Source: Paragonimus westermani
Lineage: Eukaryota; Platyhelminthes; Trematoda; Plagiorchiida; Troglotrematidae
Direction: 5' to 3'
DNA: 64,000 bases
Assembly (NCBI GenBank): GCA_008508345.1
Contig: QNGE01001244.1
Span: forward strand, 116,889-180,888
In this document: positions 13,062 through 26,262 of the stretch, one piece after another
Numbering within the stretch: position 1 is the first letter of the stretch
Layout: every line of letters starts with the position of its first letter
Notes under the pieces: model-generated
Told to the model about the DNA's origin: nothing
The model's input: the letters and a program-made list of their open reading frames with translations, nothing else
Databases searched by the model: none
Made by a program: the position numbers and the translations under genes

Positions 13062-15555
13062 CCATGCGTTGTCGATTTGAGGAGAAGCATTAAGAAAGAT
13101 TATAAATGGAGCGGTGCTTGAAAAACTTCGATCAAGATGACCTACCGTTCTTGCAGAAAAGACACTACTTCGCAGATGGAGGACCCCAAAATGTACAAAA
13201 AAGCACCTAGATGTTTAAAAACAAAATTACACAAGACGCCAAGAAACAATCACTTCCAAGATGGTACAAACAGATGGTGGAAACAAACTGGTACGTAAGA
13301 TATGACGTATTCACTCCGATAAGTGGAGGTACACTCCACAACAACACAGCTGAAGTGAGATGTACAGAAAGGGAAATGAAGATATTAACAACGTTGTTCG
13401 CATTCCCGGTAAGGGCAGTGGAACATAAAACTATTCACACCAACTCGCGAAGACAAGGTGATGGCAGTTCGTCTCGATTAGTTATCCTAAAATCTGTGAC
13501 AAAAGAAATTAAGTTTGAGAAGAATATAGCTGACCAGAATTAAAAGCAGCTGATTTCAGCGATCTTTAAATACTTGAGTGCACTCTGAACGTTGTTTCAG
13601 CCGTCACTGCACGTATTCGGGCTCACTCAAAACCAACTGTCTTCGCTGAAACCTGCAACACCAGACATGTAGTGTTACGCGATGTACAGGATCACATGTG
13701 GAAGCAAGATACGGTCAACTAGCCTAAAGTCCTAAGCGAGAGAAACATGAATCGCCAGAGTCGGGACCTCAAAAACTCGCTGTTTACCATTGAGGAATCC
13801 GGGGTTCTCCGCAGTCTGTACACCCCAATTAACTAACTCCACGCTTACACATTCGCGGATAACGCAACAAGCCATCGAAACCGCAAGACTGTGCTACTGT
13901 CCCAACAGCCGAACGGCTGGACCGGTAAACGGACAAAGATCACATGACAATCTAAATTGTCCAGCTTTTGAGCTTGGCCAGACACCAACAGCTGGCACGT
14001 TCTGTCAACGCGGAGGTGCTTTACTATGTTTGCAAGTTGACGACAAACTCGTGTGTCAAACCGGACAAAATGAAGCTGATTTTCAGACTGACACGTGATT
14101 GGCGCCAGCAGCACAACCAAAGCACGATTGAATACCTAGTGCGGCCTTGGCGAAAACGGACATGCAGACAAGAGCAGCTCGATAAAATCAGATCCAGGGT
14201 CTGCTGACCATAGGATGCGCGCGCGCTCTCACACGCGCAAGTTTCAAACCATTCTGTCTCAACCTTGCTGTGAAGGGTACTTATGAAGTAACGTCAATGG
14301 AAGACATTATCAGGTTATAACAACCAAGACGATAGGTGATATACTCTCTCAATACCGACGAACATCAAGGTAACACGGAAGCATACACAAAATGCAAACG
14401 GGTATACACGTCGAAACTGCTTCAATTCAACGAAAATGTCAGCTTTGCAATCCGGTTTATAACCTTCCTTTTTGTTAACTTATTGCAACATAACGAACAG
14501 ATATGAGGACAAAACAGGGTGTAAAATTGTACAACACAAAAAGAGACATTCACCCCCACCATTTACAAAGCTTTCCAGACTCTAACTGTTTGCGCAACAT
14601 TGTTGGCCTTCTTCAACACGAACATTAAACAATCGATATCAACTGAATTTGGGTGTTTTATGTGGAAAAACTGTTCATGAACTTCGAAACTTTACTTGTA
14701 AATGTAAGCCAACAAGAGGTGATGTGCCTCGAAGCCTTCTAAGTAAACCCTTATACCTGAATTTGTAACGAATACGCTGTGTACAGACTTCCACAACCAG
14801 ATACATTCGAGAAAGTTTTTTAACAAATTAACTGATGTAACTCGCCTTATTCACAGTGTGGCGCCTATTTGATCAATCATGTTGGGACATGACAGGAAAG
14901 TGTGATTGGTACACACAATCAGGCTGTTATATGTGATAAACGACAACTACATGATAAGGTTACACCTAACTAAACAATTACGAGAAATATAAAAAGTATT
15001 CACAAGGAAGAGTTGTTTTTTAGCCCATCAAACACGGTTGCATCAGTCACTGATCCAAATCAAAATGATTTACGAGACAGTTTCAAAGAAGCAAAATAAC
15101 CTGACAGTTGTGAGTCACAAAGATATACGAAAAAACCATATGATGGAAATGAACCCAAGTAAATGGATAAGTAAGGTTGACAGCTTACATACCATATGGT
15201 GCCCACTGATATGTCCTTCAAGGTCAGGCTGCTCAATTTAAAGTAAAGACAGTGACGTTAACCAAGTTCGGGGCCGTGAATTTGATAATCATGTATCGCG
15301 TTATCACGGAGACGCGATTAGCAAATCGTTGGAGCCCACTCGTATAGAGTGAAACCATAGCGTTCTCCCTTGCAGTGGTCACTCACCGTAAAGAGGGCTC
15401 TCGTTTAAAACAATTCACATTGTCTATAAAGTGTGGCGTGTTAAAGGACCGTAATTCTATCGTAATCACTTTTTCAATGCATAATCGTCCTACAATGCTT
15501 ACCACCATGTGTAGCGTTTCCTCTCAGGTTTGCCACTGTTTCAAGCATGTCGGTT
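13062..15555. other. No recognisable gene; GC-richer patch
   Basis: Open frames of 110 codons (13211-13543) and 102 codons (13790-14098) on the plus strand carry no motif I know. The stretch at about 13570-14260 looks richer in G+C than its surroundings and holds an alternating GC run at 14217-14226. It may be an old unrecognised repeat. Confidence 0.45.
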
Positions 15556-15640
15556 GGTCGAATTAGGCTAGCTGAAAGGCTTATCTGAGTGCGAAGGCTG
15601 TGACCGAGTGTGGGTAGTGTTCAATTTTAAATAAACTGGT
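15556..15640 (+). repeat. HHR-SINE, 3' tail fragment
   Basis: This matches the tail of the hammerhead-bearing SINE at 38143-38366 (minus) and of the 18.4-kb copy: GCTAGCTGAAAGG, then a TCTGAGTGCGAAGGCTG stretch, then GTGTTCAATTTT followed by an A-rich end. The tRNA-like head and the ribozyme are absent, so only the 3' part remains. Confidence 0.5.
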
Positions 15641-16647
15641 TCCCCGAACTTATGTGACACGTGGGAATAAGTCTCAGTCCTGGTAACCTATAGCCATTCT
15701 GGAACAAAATGACTTGCAGTCACTCTAGGATGCATACAAGTGATTTATATGCGTTGGACATCCAGAAAACCTGTTCGTAACCTGTGTGTAGTTGGGTTTT
15801 TGCATTCCATATAATTTCAGGTTTCGGGTAAGCATAGCCACGTGACTTAAAGAGAATGAGGAGCTGTCGTCTCTGCATCACTTGACTTGGGCAAATAAAA
15901 CGACCGAACTCCACTATGATATTCTCCTTGGACCATCGATGGTTGATCAAAATCACGATTGCATCAGTGTTACATGAAAATGCACCATGGACTTCATGAT
16001 AGACGGGAACGTTGATTCTGATGGAAACAGAGCAAATCCACTTTGTCCCTGATCAATTCAGTCGTGTTTGAACTAGTCAAATGTGAGTAACGCTACAGCA
16101 GAAAATATACGCTGTTCGCACAAGTAGAATCGGAAATTTAGCAAGACAAAATCAATTGTTTTTCGAAAAAAGAACAGTTACTGAGTCCCCCAGAAGGCAA
16201 AAACAATGGAAGATTACACGTCTACAACACAGTGTTCGCAATGATTCGAATAGTTGTTCGAAACGTGGTGAATCCGTGCCAGCCAGCAAATAAGCCAAAA
16301 TTATTTGTACTGAGAAGAAATATCCATCTGCAGATAAAAATTATTGAATGACCCCTAACCGGTTTGATTGCGAACAGGAGAGAAACGATCACGAAGCAAC
16401 AAACGTTTTAGGGTGTTACGATGAGAATAAAATGGTAACAACAGGGTTGATGGCAATTGTTCTGATGCACTATTATGGGACATGTGTAAACCGGTTAAAA
16501 TGTAGATTGTACTGGTAGTTTCAGTTTACAACGTACGCCTTCCAGAGCGACTGTATTTCGCATTTATTCATTGTGGGAGTGCAGTCCTAGTGTGATTCGG
16601 AACAATGGTCAAAGTGATCACCTGATTGCCCCAAATAGCTTTCAGCG

Positions 16648-16944
16648 ATGACTATCATCGGAAGCAGTGATGTGATGAGAACATCAGATACTGGTCACAG
16701 GATCTTAAGGGACTCACATTGTAGAGTTGAACCAAATGGTGCCCCGTACGTTCCAAATGACACTGATTGGTCCCGGGATGATCAGCATCGTGACATAACG
16801 CAGCCAACAAGCTCCCAAACACTTCTGCCGCATTCAGCAATCGAAGAAGCTATGTTGTGGATAGACGGTAAAAAAAACGAAGTTAAGCGGCCCGAAAATA
16901 CAACAGCATATTCGGGTTTCGTTCCTGTCACAGCAAATCAGTAG
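16648..16944 (+). CDS. Unrecognised open frame, possible terminal exon
   Basis: A 98-codon frame beginning ATG-ACT-ATC, preceded within a few bases by a pyrimidine-rich TTTCAG that could be a splice acceptor. The predicted peptide is hydrophilic, rich in Ser, Thr, Asp and Asn, with no membrane segment and no family motif I recognise. A terminal exon of a spliced gene is possible on composition and on the acceptor-like site. The last codons and the TAG stop fall inside the end of a SINE copy (16937-17040), so the present stop would be SINE-derived. No partner exon was found and a chance frame remains likely. Transcript data would decide. Confidence 0.2.
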   Translation: MTIIGSSDVMRTSDTGHRILRDSHCRVEPNGAPYVPNDTDWSRDDQHRDITQPTSSQTLLPHSAIEEAMLWIDGKKNEVKRPENTTAYSGFVPVTANQ

Positions 16945-17040
16945 TGTACATCCTTGCCATAGTCACGGCTATAGCTCTGACCATGCTTTCATGAGGCAAC
17001 CGTGTTGACGACCTCACCACTGACCTCACATTAAGCACGA
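16937..17040 (-). repeat. HHR-SINE, 5' (tRNA-like) half
   Basis: Read on the minus strand this aligns with the head of the copy at 38143-38366: TCGTGCTTAATGTGAGGTCA, a GTCAACACGGTTGCCTCATG stretch in A-box position, a decayed B-box region, then ATGGCAAGGATGTACACTAC. It ends just inside the hammerhead at CTGAT, so the ribozyme and tail are missing. Confidence 0.6.
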
Positions 17041-17194
17041 ATGAACTAACATGCAAACGCCCAGCCACATGCGCCTGAGTAATGCCTAGATGTGCATGCA
17101 CAAAATTTCCATCTTTGTCACACTTAAATGAGTGCTAACATGTGGCATAAAAGACCATGTACGGACTGGGCAGGATAGTAACTGAAGCAGTTAG

Positions 17195-17265
17195 GGTAGC
17201 CAGGACTGAACCCGAGACAATGGATGAACCGTATTCAGCGTCGTTACTACCAAGTTACCATGACT
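17195..17265 (-). repeat. tRNA-derived SINE relic
   Basis: On the minus strand an A-box-like TGGTAACTTGGTAG is followed about 45 bases later by a B-box-like GGGTTCAGTCCTGG. The spacing and order suit an internal pol III promoter. No cloverleaf with paired acceptor ends can be drawn, so this is a SINE head or tRNA pseudogene, not a working tRNA. Confidence 0.45.
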
Positions 17266-18371
17266 TATTTGAGTGTCAGAAAGATACGACCGACAGCGAT
17301 GCATTATCTATAGTAATAATTTAGAATTCAAATAATATTAGAGATCAGGAGTTTGACACACAATCACGTTATTTCAATTTCACATTGAGATGAAAATTGG
17401 CTTTCAAAAAGTTGACAACACGTAGGTCCAACATTTCCACAGTTATCAATTACATTGGCTACTTGTGACCGTGATAGTCCGCACACTGTTCGTAACCCTG
17501 GTCGACATCTCGGCTTCATTAATGGGAACCGCCCCAACTAGTTTATCGCGTTGTTTTTCTACATATTAACTGACCCACAAAGAAGACAGTTGCCTGTACT
17601 TTATTTTGTATTGTGTTCGCCTGCCCTCTACAAACCTAAAGAGCAAGACAATTGCTTTCGTTAATCCGGCTGGAAGGAAAATAAGGCGAACCGATGCAAC
17701 ATGTCGTTTTGAGATTTTGTTAGGCTGGCCAATGAGACCATAATTGACCAGGAGATTAATATCGACAGTGACCGAAAGTCCTGATTTAGGTGTTGGTCAT
17801 TACCGGTGAGGGATCACAGGAGAAGGGATAAAATCGCTCACGATCAAGAGTTGAGAAGAGGTTCGGTCCAAACTATCTCAAATGACCATCCTTTAACTAG
17901 TAGTCAAAACACTGGGCGCCATGCAGAATGAAACCAGTTATTTCAGCATCAACAGAGAAGTCCTGATGGAGAGGTCAACGAATGCAGTAAACGACGCAGC
18001 TTCTGTTTTCCAGACGACTATACAACTCGAACATAATTCACAAACGATTGTGACTCCACGTCTCGACAAAAAGTTCAGGCGTGCCCATTATATGACTAAC
18101 CGAGTGGTAGTCGATATGCTTGCTTTAAAAAAAACTAGAACTGCAGTCCAGTTTTCTATTCGCTAGGGGATGTGCAGTCCTGACGAACAGTAGCGACAAC
18201 AGAACTCGGACGTAACACGTCTTTTAGATATAAGCTAGTTGAAAAGTTTGTTCAATGCGACAGCTTCAATCAAATGTAAGGATGAGTTTCGTTCATGCGT
18301 TTTGTTTAAACCATTCCTAAGTTGACCAAAGTATTCAAATATGGAGTACTTAATTCGCTAAGTTGTATGTA
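17266..18371. other. No recognisable gene
   Basis: An 81-codon frame at 17921-18166 (plus) has a hydrophilic composition but no motif. Nothing else was seen. Confidence 0.5.
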
Positions 18372-18500
18372 CTGCTGATGAGGTCTAACAAGAGCAAGAC
18401 TAGAGTCGAGTGCTTCTTTACGAAAGAGGTTGACTGGAAAGTCTAGCTGAATGCGAGGGCTGTAAACAAATGTGTGATGTTCAGCTTGCAGTTAGTCAAA
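18372..18500 (+). repeat. HHR-SINE copy with decayed hammerhead
   Basis: This aligns with the ribozyme and tail of the 38.2-kb SINE. The first core CTGATGA (18375-18381) is intact, but the position of GAAA reads AAGA, so cleavage is not expected. After it come TCGAGTGCTTCTTT, a CTAGCTGAATGCGAGGGCTG stretch and GTGATGTTCAGCTTG. A convincing tRNA-like head was not found upstream. Confidence 0.55.
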
Positions 18501-20552
18501 TCCAAGATTACTCATAAACAATGTATTCACATCGTTTAACGTTGTGTCCCTCTTGGACTGATGACCTTAAAGGCACGTTTACTCGCATTCGTAATTGCAC
18601 ATGGCCGATAGTAATCATTAAGTAGACATCAATAGCCATCAAAGACAATCTTTCAACTTTGATAGAGGTCACCCTAAAAAATTGTTCAGGACGGACAGCC
18701 TTGATCTAGTCAGTGATCTCGATTTGTCAAAACACAGAAGATATCGGACAGAATGTTCAGTCCCACTGGCTGGAGACAAACTGTTGTAAAAACAGTTGGA
18801 GTCGAAATGAACCGGGAACACAAATCGAACAAAGCACACGACTTCAAAATGTGCAAGTCTCAAAGGATGAAACTTCGGAAATGATTTCCAGTCACGTCCA
18901 ACAAATTAATCCAACAAGGTACACAAGTACGCCTGAATTGTAAATGGTGGCTCGTGGAACGAGACAGCATTCACATTTATTTAAACGAGAAACAAGAATT
19001 ATCCCGGTCACCTGAAAACGAATGTGAAATTGTGATCGAGGGGGAAATGACTGACAGAAGTACACGATCAATTAATTCCGTTCAGTTCTGTGAGGGCCTG
19101 GTCAAAGCCGTTATTCAAAGTCGTACAGTGTAAATGAAGGGTATACACTGGCAAAGAGTAATCTGTTCAGACGCTGTAGACAAGCATAAGTGGCTGTCAA
19201 GATCTCCATGGACGAACTTTCGGATAAATCCCGTGCGTCTTCTGAAGAGTAGATAGAATTGATTTACACGGCATAGCAAATGTGCCCGTGTGACGCCACG
19301 GTCACACAACCATACGCGATCCAGACCTAACCAGTACCAGCGGCATCGATAAAATTGCCAAACGAGTCCCGTTTCAACTTCGTTTGAAATGGTCTTAAAC
19401 TTTCGCAAAAGTTGCTGGTCAGAATCGCGGGCTTTTATTTTCTGATCTACTGATGCTTGCTGAGGAACGTGTTGATGTAGGATGTGTAGGACGTGGTGAA
19501 ATAGCACCAATTACGATTATGAAACCTGCGGAAGAAGTTGGGACGCAAATCCAACGATGTTGGCTTGGAAAGGATTTCGATGTGAAGAGAGAGTCGACCA
19601 ATCACTGATCAATTGGACTTGTTTTTCGACTTGATGTGGTTCACACCACTGTTAACGAAAGACTACGAACCATAGCAGGATGTGTTTGTGGCAGTTGTTT
19701 GTGGCAGTTAATCGCACACGGTTGCAGAGTTGTACGATTCAAGGATGTAGTGGACACCAATATCGATTTTCGCGATCTAATGCACCAGCCTCAAACTCAT
19801 TAATCACCATTAAAAACCATTCAACAAGGTTGCTTCCAATCATGTTACTAAAAAATTCCGTCATTTGTCCGCAAGCGGACTTGCCAACTATATCGGTTGT
19901 ACTGTGACAAACATGAAGTATCACACCAATTTGTGTGGACAACAGAACACAGTTATTCGGGATTCGTGAGTAGAAATGTTTGAAATAACTGAACAACCGA
20001 AATGACTTTCGGTGATTATTCTGAACGAATACTTCACTCTCCGTTCGGATGAATAAGAGCTGGATAGGGGATTGGTTGATTCGAAGGCTAACCGTGCAGG
20101 TGAAACGGGCGTAGTCAGTCAAACGACTGACAAAGGTAGATTGTACCGCTCTAACAAGGAGCAAATTGTAACTCCCAGTGCTGTAAAGGAACTAGATTTT
20201 CGCCACTTCTCGTTCGAAGGATGAGTACTTATCAGATCAAACATGTCAAAAGCTCATTGAGCCACAGAAAAGACTGACTGAAAATGCGTACAACGTTGAG
20301 GTGGACACTCATGAAACCGGTAAATTCATACACGAGTTCTAGTGGTGACTTTCGTTCTATTCAGTAGGACGATGCTGCAGTCCATGATGGCGAAAGACTG
20401 TACGATATAGGATGATTGGAATCAGCATCAATTAAACAATGGGGTTACGTCCATTGACAGTGGAAAGGCTCGAATAAAGCAAGAACATTATACACTCTTA
20501 AAAATGAAGACTATGAAATCGGTCGTCCATCACGCACATATTCATAGACTTT
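18501..20552. other. No recognisable gene
   Basis: Two long minus-strand frames (19115-19510, 131 codons; 19739-20164, 141 codons) have no motif or plausible start context. They are judged chance or very old repeat. Confidence 0.5.
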
Positions 20553-20752
20553 NNNNNNNNNNNNNNNNNNNNNNNNNNNNNNNNNNNNNNNNNNNNNNNN
20601 NNNNNNNNNNNNNNNNNNNNNNNNNNNNNNNNNNNNNNNNNNNNNNNNNNNNNNNNNNNNNNNNNNNNNNNNNNNNNNNNNNNNNNNNNNNNNNNNNNNN
20701 NNNNNNNNNNNNNNNNNNNNNNNNNNNNNNNNNNNNNNNNNNNNNNNNNNNN
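20553..20752. other. Assembly gap (200 N)
   Basis: A run of exactly 200 unknown bases, probably a placeholder length. It abuts an AT dinucleotide repeat, which likely caused the break. Confidence 0.98.

Positions 20753-20788
<36 letters not shown>
20753..20788. repeat. (AT)n microsatellite
   Basis: 36 bases of uninterrupted AT dinucleotide follow the gap. The true length is unknown because the array runs into the Ns. Confidence 0.95.
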
Positions 20789-20792
<4 letters not shown>

Positions 20793-22173
20793 GCCTATAC
20801 GAGTAAATGAGTAAATTCACGCTTACCTTGGGCTGTGAGATGAAACAATGAGTAGCCTGAGTCACGTCGACCGCGTGTAAAGCCGTATGGTAAGGATTGC
20901 GTTTCCAGTAGACCGATTCGATCGCAGCTTCAAAAAAAATTTAAAGAAGGAACGCAAACTGAGCCGGTAATCTATAGATGCCTTTATCAGATGGGAGATA
21001 AGTGGATGAACTTTACATCCAATTCAATACAGAGTAGCCGGAAAAACGGTTTGAAGTGAAACTGATGAACTACCGTGTGGCTCAATTCCAAGGCGAATTA
21101 GCTTGAAGTTATACGCTGATTCAAACTAGGGACGCAACGCATGGAAGGTCTACGAATATGGATTTGTCTGAAATGAATGACGAGGCGGATGAACGCACTT
21201 GAGCAGCACTACTGAATACCAGTTTTCCAAACGAGCTATGGATTGCCCAAATGCGTAGGACCGATACGTACAACTTAATATGAAGACACATCTTTCATCC
21301 ATAGTGGGTATGACATAGAGCAACACATAAGTAGCTTTCTCACGAGTGTCTGATATATAACCTTCATAAACGTTAGGTCAGCATATTTTTGTCACCATAC
21401 ACGAACTACCGTCATGGAGACCATTATTAATACGACCGTACGAGTTGCTACCTCATTTCTCATACATCACCAGCCGTTGATGTAACATACTAGACAAACG
21501 GGCTGGTTAACAAACGGTGGGCTGTTTTAGTGAATCAACTTGAGATGTCTGAATAGAAGTTATTGACTGTCTTTCGAAATTTCCATTTGGAAATCTATCA
21601 GAGGCGGTCAATGTTAACTGCAATGTCAATCGAACATTACACGACATCAATTAGGATGACAAGCTGGTATCTGCATTGTTCTTTCATATTTGGAAAAACT
21701 GTTCACACATTTTATAACTAAATCGGATAACAGACTAAAAAACGACATGTACAAAACCTCGCCCAACTTCCCATTTGGAGTAACATCAATGGGGTCGCTC
21801 ATGCACAACCAGGTTAGTAAACTCACCCAGAGCACGCATCACAGATAAACGATCGAGACAAAGCCGATGAAACAAGTCGTGCGCCTCAAATAGATGTACA
21901 CCTAGACAACAGACAAGCTCGCCTTTAACAAAAGAAAAAAGGGAATGGGAAAAAGAAATGAACGTAAGTAAAAGTCCTGCCAAACGTCCTCGTAGTGAAC
22001 AACACTACTGCGACTAGCAGCAAAAATCGTTTCTACAAAAACAAAAGTGGAACTTATGAATATGCTAACGTGTAATGAGTGTTACGTAACAGGTTGTTAA
22101 ATCAAGTTCTAATGGTAAGTAGTACGACAAACCTGTTGATTATTAAGAGATTCATATGTAAAAAAAGTTCCTT
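20789..22173. other. No recognisable gene
   Basis: Only open frames of about 65 codons or fewer, with no motif and no repeat matching elsewhere in the window. Confidence 0.5.
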
Positions 22174-22258
22174 CGGTCGGCTTCGAACTAGCAGCAGAAA
22201 GTGAATGTTTCAAAGTGGCATATACTCTAACAACCGAGCCATGAAGCTACACCGAAAG
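22174..22258 (-). repeat. tRNA-derived SINE head with acceptor-like stem
   Basis: On the minus strand CTTTCGGT at the start can pair with ACCGAAGG at the end (8 bp with one G-T), like an acceptor stem. Inside are an A-box-like TGGCTCGGTTGTTAGAG and a B-box-like TAGTTCGAAGCC. The central part does not give a clean anticodon arm. The outline is that of a tRNA, perhaps of the Ser/Leu kind, but it is best read as a tRNA-derived repeat. Confidence 0.5.
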
Positions 22259-25200
22259 TCCGTGAATTACACATTGCGACTCCATTGACCAATCAGACCA
22301 CTATGCCTTTGGTGTCTATCAAGTCATTCAAGGTCTATACTACTATTGTTGTGACCACAAAAGACGCTCCGCCTGCTGTTAGAAGACGACATCGTCAAAA
22401 TACCTAATCAGGGCATCAGTGACGGCTAACGAAATCGTTCATCGAAAAAACACTGGCATGCAAGTTTTTCCAGTTGAACCAAGCAGGATGAGGCGTGAAT
22501 GTGGGCGTGGGTATCGTGCTAACCCGACAAACCAATCAGAGTGCAACGGCTATGGAATTGACCATAATGGGCCACCGGATATTGGGTCAACGTATAGTTG
22601 GCTATACTTGGTGACTAATTCATGATGTATATTTACATGCATTTCATTCACTTGTCGAACTGGAAACGCATTAAAATGTGTTTTTCTGCAGTTGTGTTCT
22701 TCCCGACTACGCGCTCAGAGACTGGGTGAAGCCGTACAGCAAGGATTCGAGTATAGCATCCGAGCAGGGATAGAACGTCTGGCAGAGAAAAAGGCGTGTT
22801 ATATCATCTGGAATGTTGTCTATTGCGAGGAATCCTGTACAGCTTATGCTAAAACATAGAACCACGGACACGTACACTCATTTTCACGGCTGATGCACAT
22901 TCACACACACTGGATTGCAATACGTTGTCGTTCCGCTTGGTGGCACGCCCCCCATAGCGCGCACACACTACTTCAGTAGTCACTTCTGGTACCTCGTCTT
23001 TCTGGCACTGACACTTGTTTTTTTAGTTACGAAATGTGCTCCTGAATTGTGAGTAGTATACTACTCGCCAACGGCTCTACCCATTGTACAACACTATGAC
23101 GAGGTTATCCTTAATAACTAGCAATAGCTTCCGTGAACGTAACTAACGAGCATCGTGATTACACAGACGGCAAGCGCTATAGGTGGTTTACTAGTTACAA
23201 AGAGTCACATTCAAATTAAATGAGAGGAAGGTGTTTGTACAAAACTAAAATTTATGCGGTATTTCCAACCAGAAATCAGAGACAGTTATGTCACCATTGG
23301 TTTGTCAGACTGAATTATCTCGTTAACCGATCAGTTTCGGTTCTTCAAACTAATCCCTCACGTCAATCTCCTGGGTCCTGAGGACTGGGTGTAAAAGAGT
23401 CACACCGCGAACGTATATGACGCTTGGGTAGGTATGTGAAGGTGTTCAGTGTCAAACACCGATAGCACCTGTCTAGCCCAGAGGCTCAAACCTACCTGAA
23501 GTTACCGAATGAAGCTACCGTACTTCCGCACACACTCCTTCAGTCAACCGGGTAGAGCACTGTACTGATTTGTACACTCCCCATATAAGCAGCTGTACAC
23601 AGCACAGAAGTAAGAGCACACAGACAACAATGCTTAGCTGGGAAAAACAATCAGTCCGAGCACTTGCTAAATTCAAGAAAAGAAGAATAGCAACGAAACT
23701 ACTACACACAGTGACTAGGTGATGGTCGAGCGAGACTGCAGCTGGTGTAGCCAGCGCCGCGTGGAGAAATCGATCGGTCCGATATGGCGCATTCGAAAGT
23801 GGAAGGGTGTGAGAGATTGTTAATAAAGGTTTTACACTTTAACTACTCATTAGAATTCCCAATTTTCGCGTACCAAGTTGTTTTTCTGTCTACCTAGGCA
23901 AAAAAGTTAGGTTCACCCTCCATCTCGTCATTGGTCGTATGATTTTCAGGCCAAATTCGGACGTGTACATATGTTTCTGATGGTCTGCTTCACTGATCAT
24001 GAGACCACTTAGTCAGGTTAGTCGGATGCGTGTTCAGACAAGTTGGCGCCTACGCTTCCAAATGTATGGTGGTGGTTGCTCGTTCAGACGTACCAGCATA
24101 TGAGTTACTTAACTTGCCGTTCGGAGTGTCGGCCTAGTATAAAAGTCGGATCGAAAGAGTGTAGAGTACAACAGAGCAAGTCTAAGACATGACTTGAAAA
24201 TAAGTAAAATCAGTAGCAATCTGTGAGACAGACAGCAAATCTACAGCTTACATGAAACGTTTCAGCAAGCAAACTGGCCATAGATGAGAGTATAAAAATT
24301 AAGGTTAGGCAAACAAACACGTACGACTTATGTCCAGGAATTTTCACCTGATCTGCAAAACTTGTAGAAACTCAGTGGCAACGATGTCGACTATCACACT
24401 GACCAACAAAATGATTTTACACAACTCCCTCTATCTCGTCTTATCATAATCCAAAGTAAGACCTGATCAGCGATCTGTTATTTCGGTTCAGAGCAAACAA
24501 AACCAGTCTGACATAAGGTAATGTTCATTACATTGCTTGTTCAAATCCGGTTGAACCCAACCAATAGGTTTAGGGAAGAGAAACTGATCAGACGGAACAG
24601 AAAAAAACCGATCACACGAAACTGAGCTGGAAGGATTGAGTAAATCCGGGGGAAAAACACTACTCATCTGAGAGTACAAGCTAAACCAACTAGAAGAACC
24701 AGCTAATCAGATTGGGAAACGTCAGTACAGAGTCAGAAACCGATTGATCAAATTTAGTACGCTCTAGTGCAAACGGCTGAAATATGAGTGCCGAATGAGC
24801 ATCAAAATGAAGGTAGCTACTGTGGCTGTTGTTGCTGTTACTACCCTACCCGTTGACTTACTTGATGATTGTCGCTTGAAAGAAAACACATCGAATTCCC
24901 ATCGATCAGCTCCATAAATCTGGAGAAAAAGATTGCAGAAAAGTTTCGTTAGAATCTCACACCGTACGAGAATGAGACTCGGCTGAAATTGAAATAGAAC
25001 AGTACTGGGTATCCCGACAGGAATATGTACAGCAATGTGCCAGTACCGACAACAATGGTTAACACCCACACGGATAGAAGAAGAACAAGCCCTAGATCAG
25101 ACGGATGGAAGGACGAAGGAAGCAAAGAAAAACCTCACGTTTAATCTCATACGCTCAAGATGTTTTTACACAGTGAAAGTCCTTTCTTTACGACATTACC

Positions 25201-26179
25201 TACTTCGCTCGAGGAGGAAGTGCACTTACTTCCAATAAAATTCAGCCAAACAACGGTGGCAGCTATGCCACAGAACTTCACCGGCTGCTAACAATCTTAA
25301 CGTTTCCAACCGTCGTTTTTGATTCATAAAGGTCGGAGCTTAGTGGAAAAGCCTAGTGTGCAGAGATTAGGTCACTAGTGAGGGTTTTCAAATCGCCAGA
25401 CCAAGCCAAAGATGGCCCACCTCAAATCTTACACCAGTTGATTGAAACAGCAACGCAGCAGGCGGTTGACAATCATTCTTAGAAAGTGGCCAAACTACCG
25501 AAATCAATGTACCTCGAGAAAGGAGTAAATGAAAGCACTCGATCATCATTACAGAATACACCAGACGTAACTTCATAATTACCAATCGGCATGTGTGACT
25601 GAATGTAGACATTGATGATAAGGTCCGTGAATGTTACATCTTTCACCGCAAGCGGTCACAATCCTTAGCCGTGAGTGTAACACAGATCTCGGAATCACCC
25701 CATATCACTGCATGAGCGTAACCCCCAAAAAATTGCGTTGAACGCAACCCCAAAGAGAACAAAAGCGTACTACAAAAAAGTCCATGCTAAATCGCCCCAT
25801 ACTTTGTTTCGTCGATGCATGTGTAACCGCCTGCTGGATGTATTCATTTGTCAAAGAATGTTGTTCCGTTAACTGAATGGCCAAGGACGCATTACGTTGC
25901 AGTGGGAATCTGCCACTAAAGTTGCTCTCCGTCACTTCATGTATAGCACACAATAAACAATCGTCTATAATTTCGTTCCAACCAGTTCGAACACTTAATT
26001 GCAAGACCAAAGAAAGCGTGTTCCACGTCATAAAGGAGGAGCACCACTTTTCTAACACTCGTGTGACCTCTTCTGTTGCTTTAACGGGGGTGGCTCGGAA
26101 AGTCTACGGGTGGTGGCGGTAATCGGAACCAAACATCACTGTCTTACTCAATGTATCCACTGACTATGCTGGCCCATCA
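22259..26179. other. No recognisable gene; scattered promoter-like signals
   Basis: A CCATATAAG motif near 23580 and an AATAAA near 23822 could mark an LTR or small transcription unit. A TATAAAAG at 24138-24145 stands alone. None has support from a coding frame or a second copy. Minus-strand frames at 24764-25069 (101 codons) and 25705-26058 (117 codons) carry no motif. Confidence 0.4.
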
Positions 26180-26262
26180 CTGCCACGTGAATCGAACTTT
26201 GAGTCAATGGTTTCGAGTAGGATATCCCAAGAACAGCCTATAATCCACTGCCTCACAGGTCA
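26180..26262 (-). repeat. Possible tRNA-derived SINE relic
   Basis: On the minus strand GAGGCAGTGGATTATAGGCT resembles an A box, and AGTTCGATTCACG about 60 bases later resembles a B box. There are no paired acceptor ends. The wider surroundings may belong to the same repeat. Confidence 0.35.

Noticed and set aside
19739..20164. 141-codon minus-strand open frame
   Set aside because: No motif, competing frames on the other strand, no repeat or exon context.
20504..20865. Open frames across the 200-N gap with Ile-Tyr repeats
   Set aside because: Made only of unknown bases and the AT microsatellite.
24138..24145. TATAAAAG promoter-like motif (also TATAAAAA at 54466-54473)
   Set aside because: Isolated motif without a downstream frame, second copy or other promoter element.
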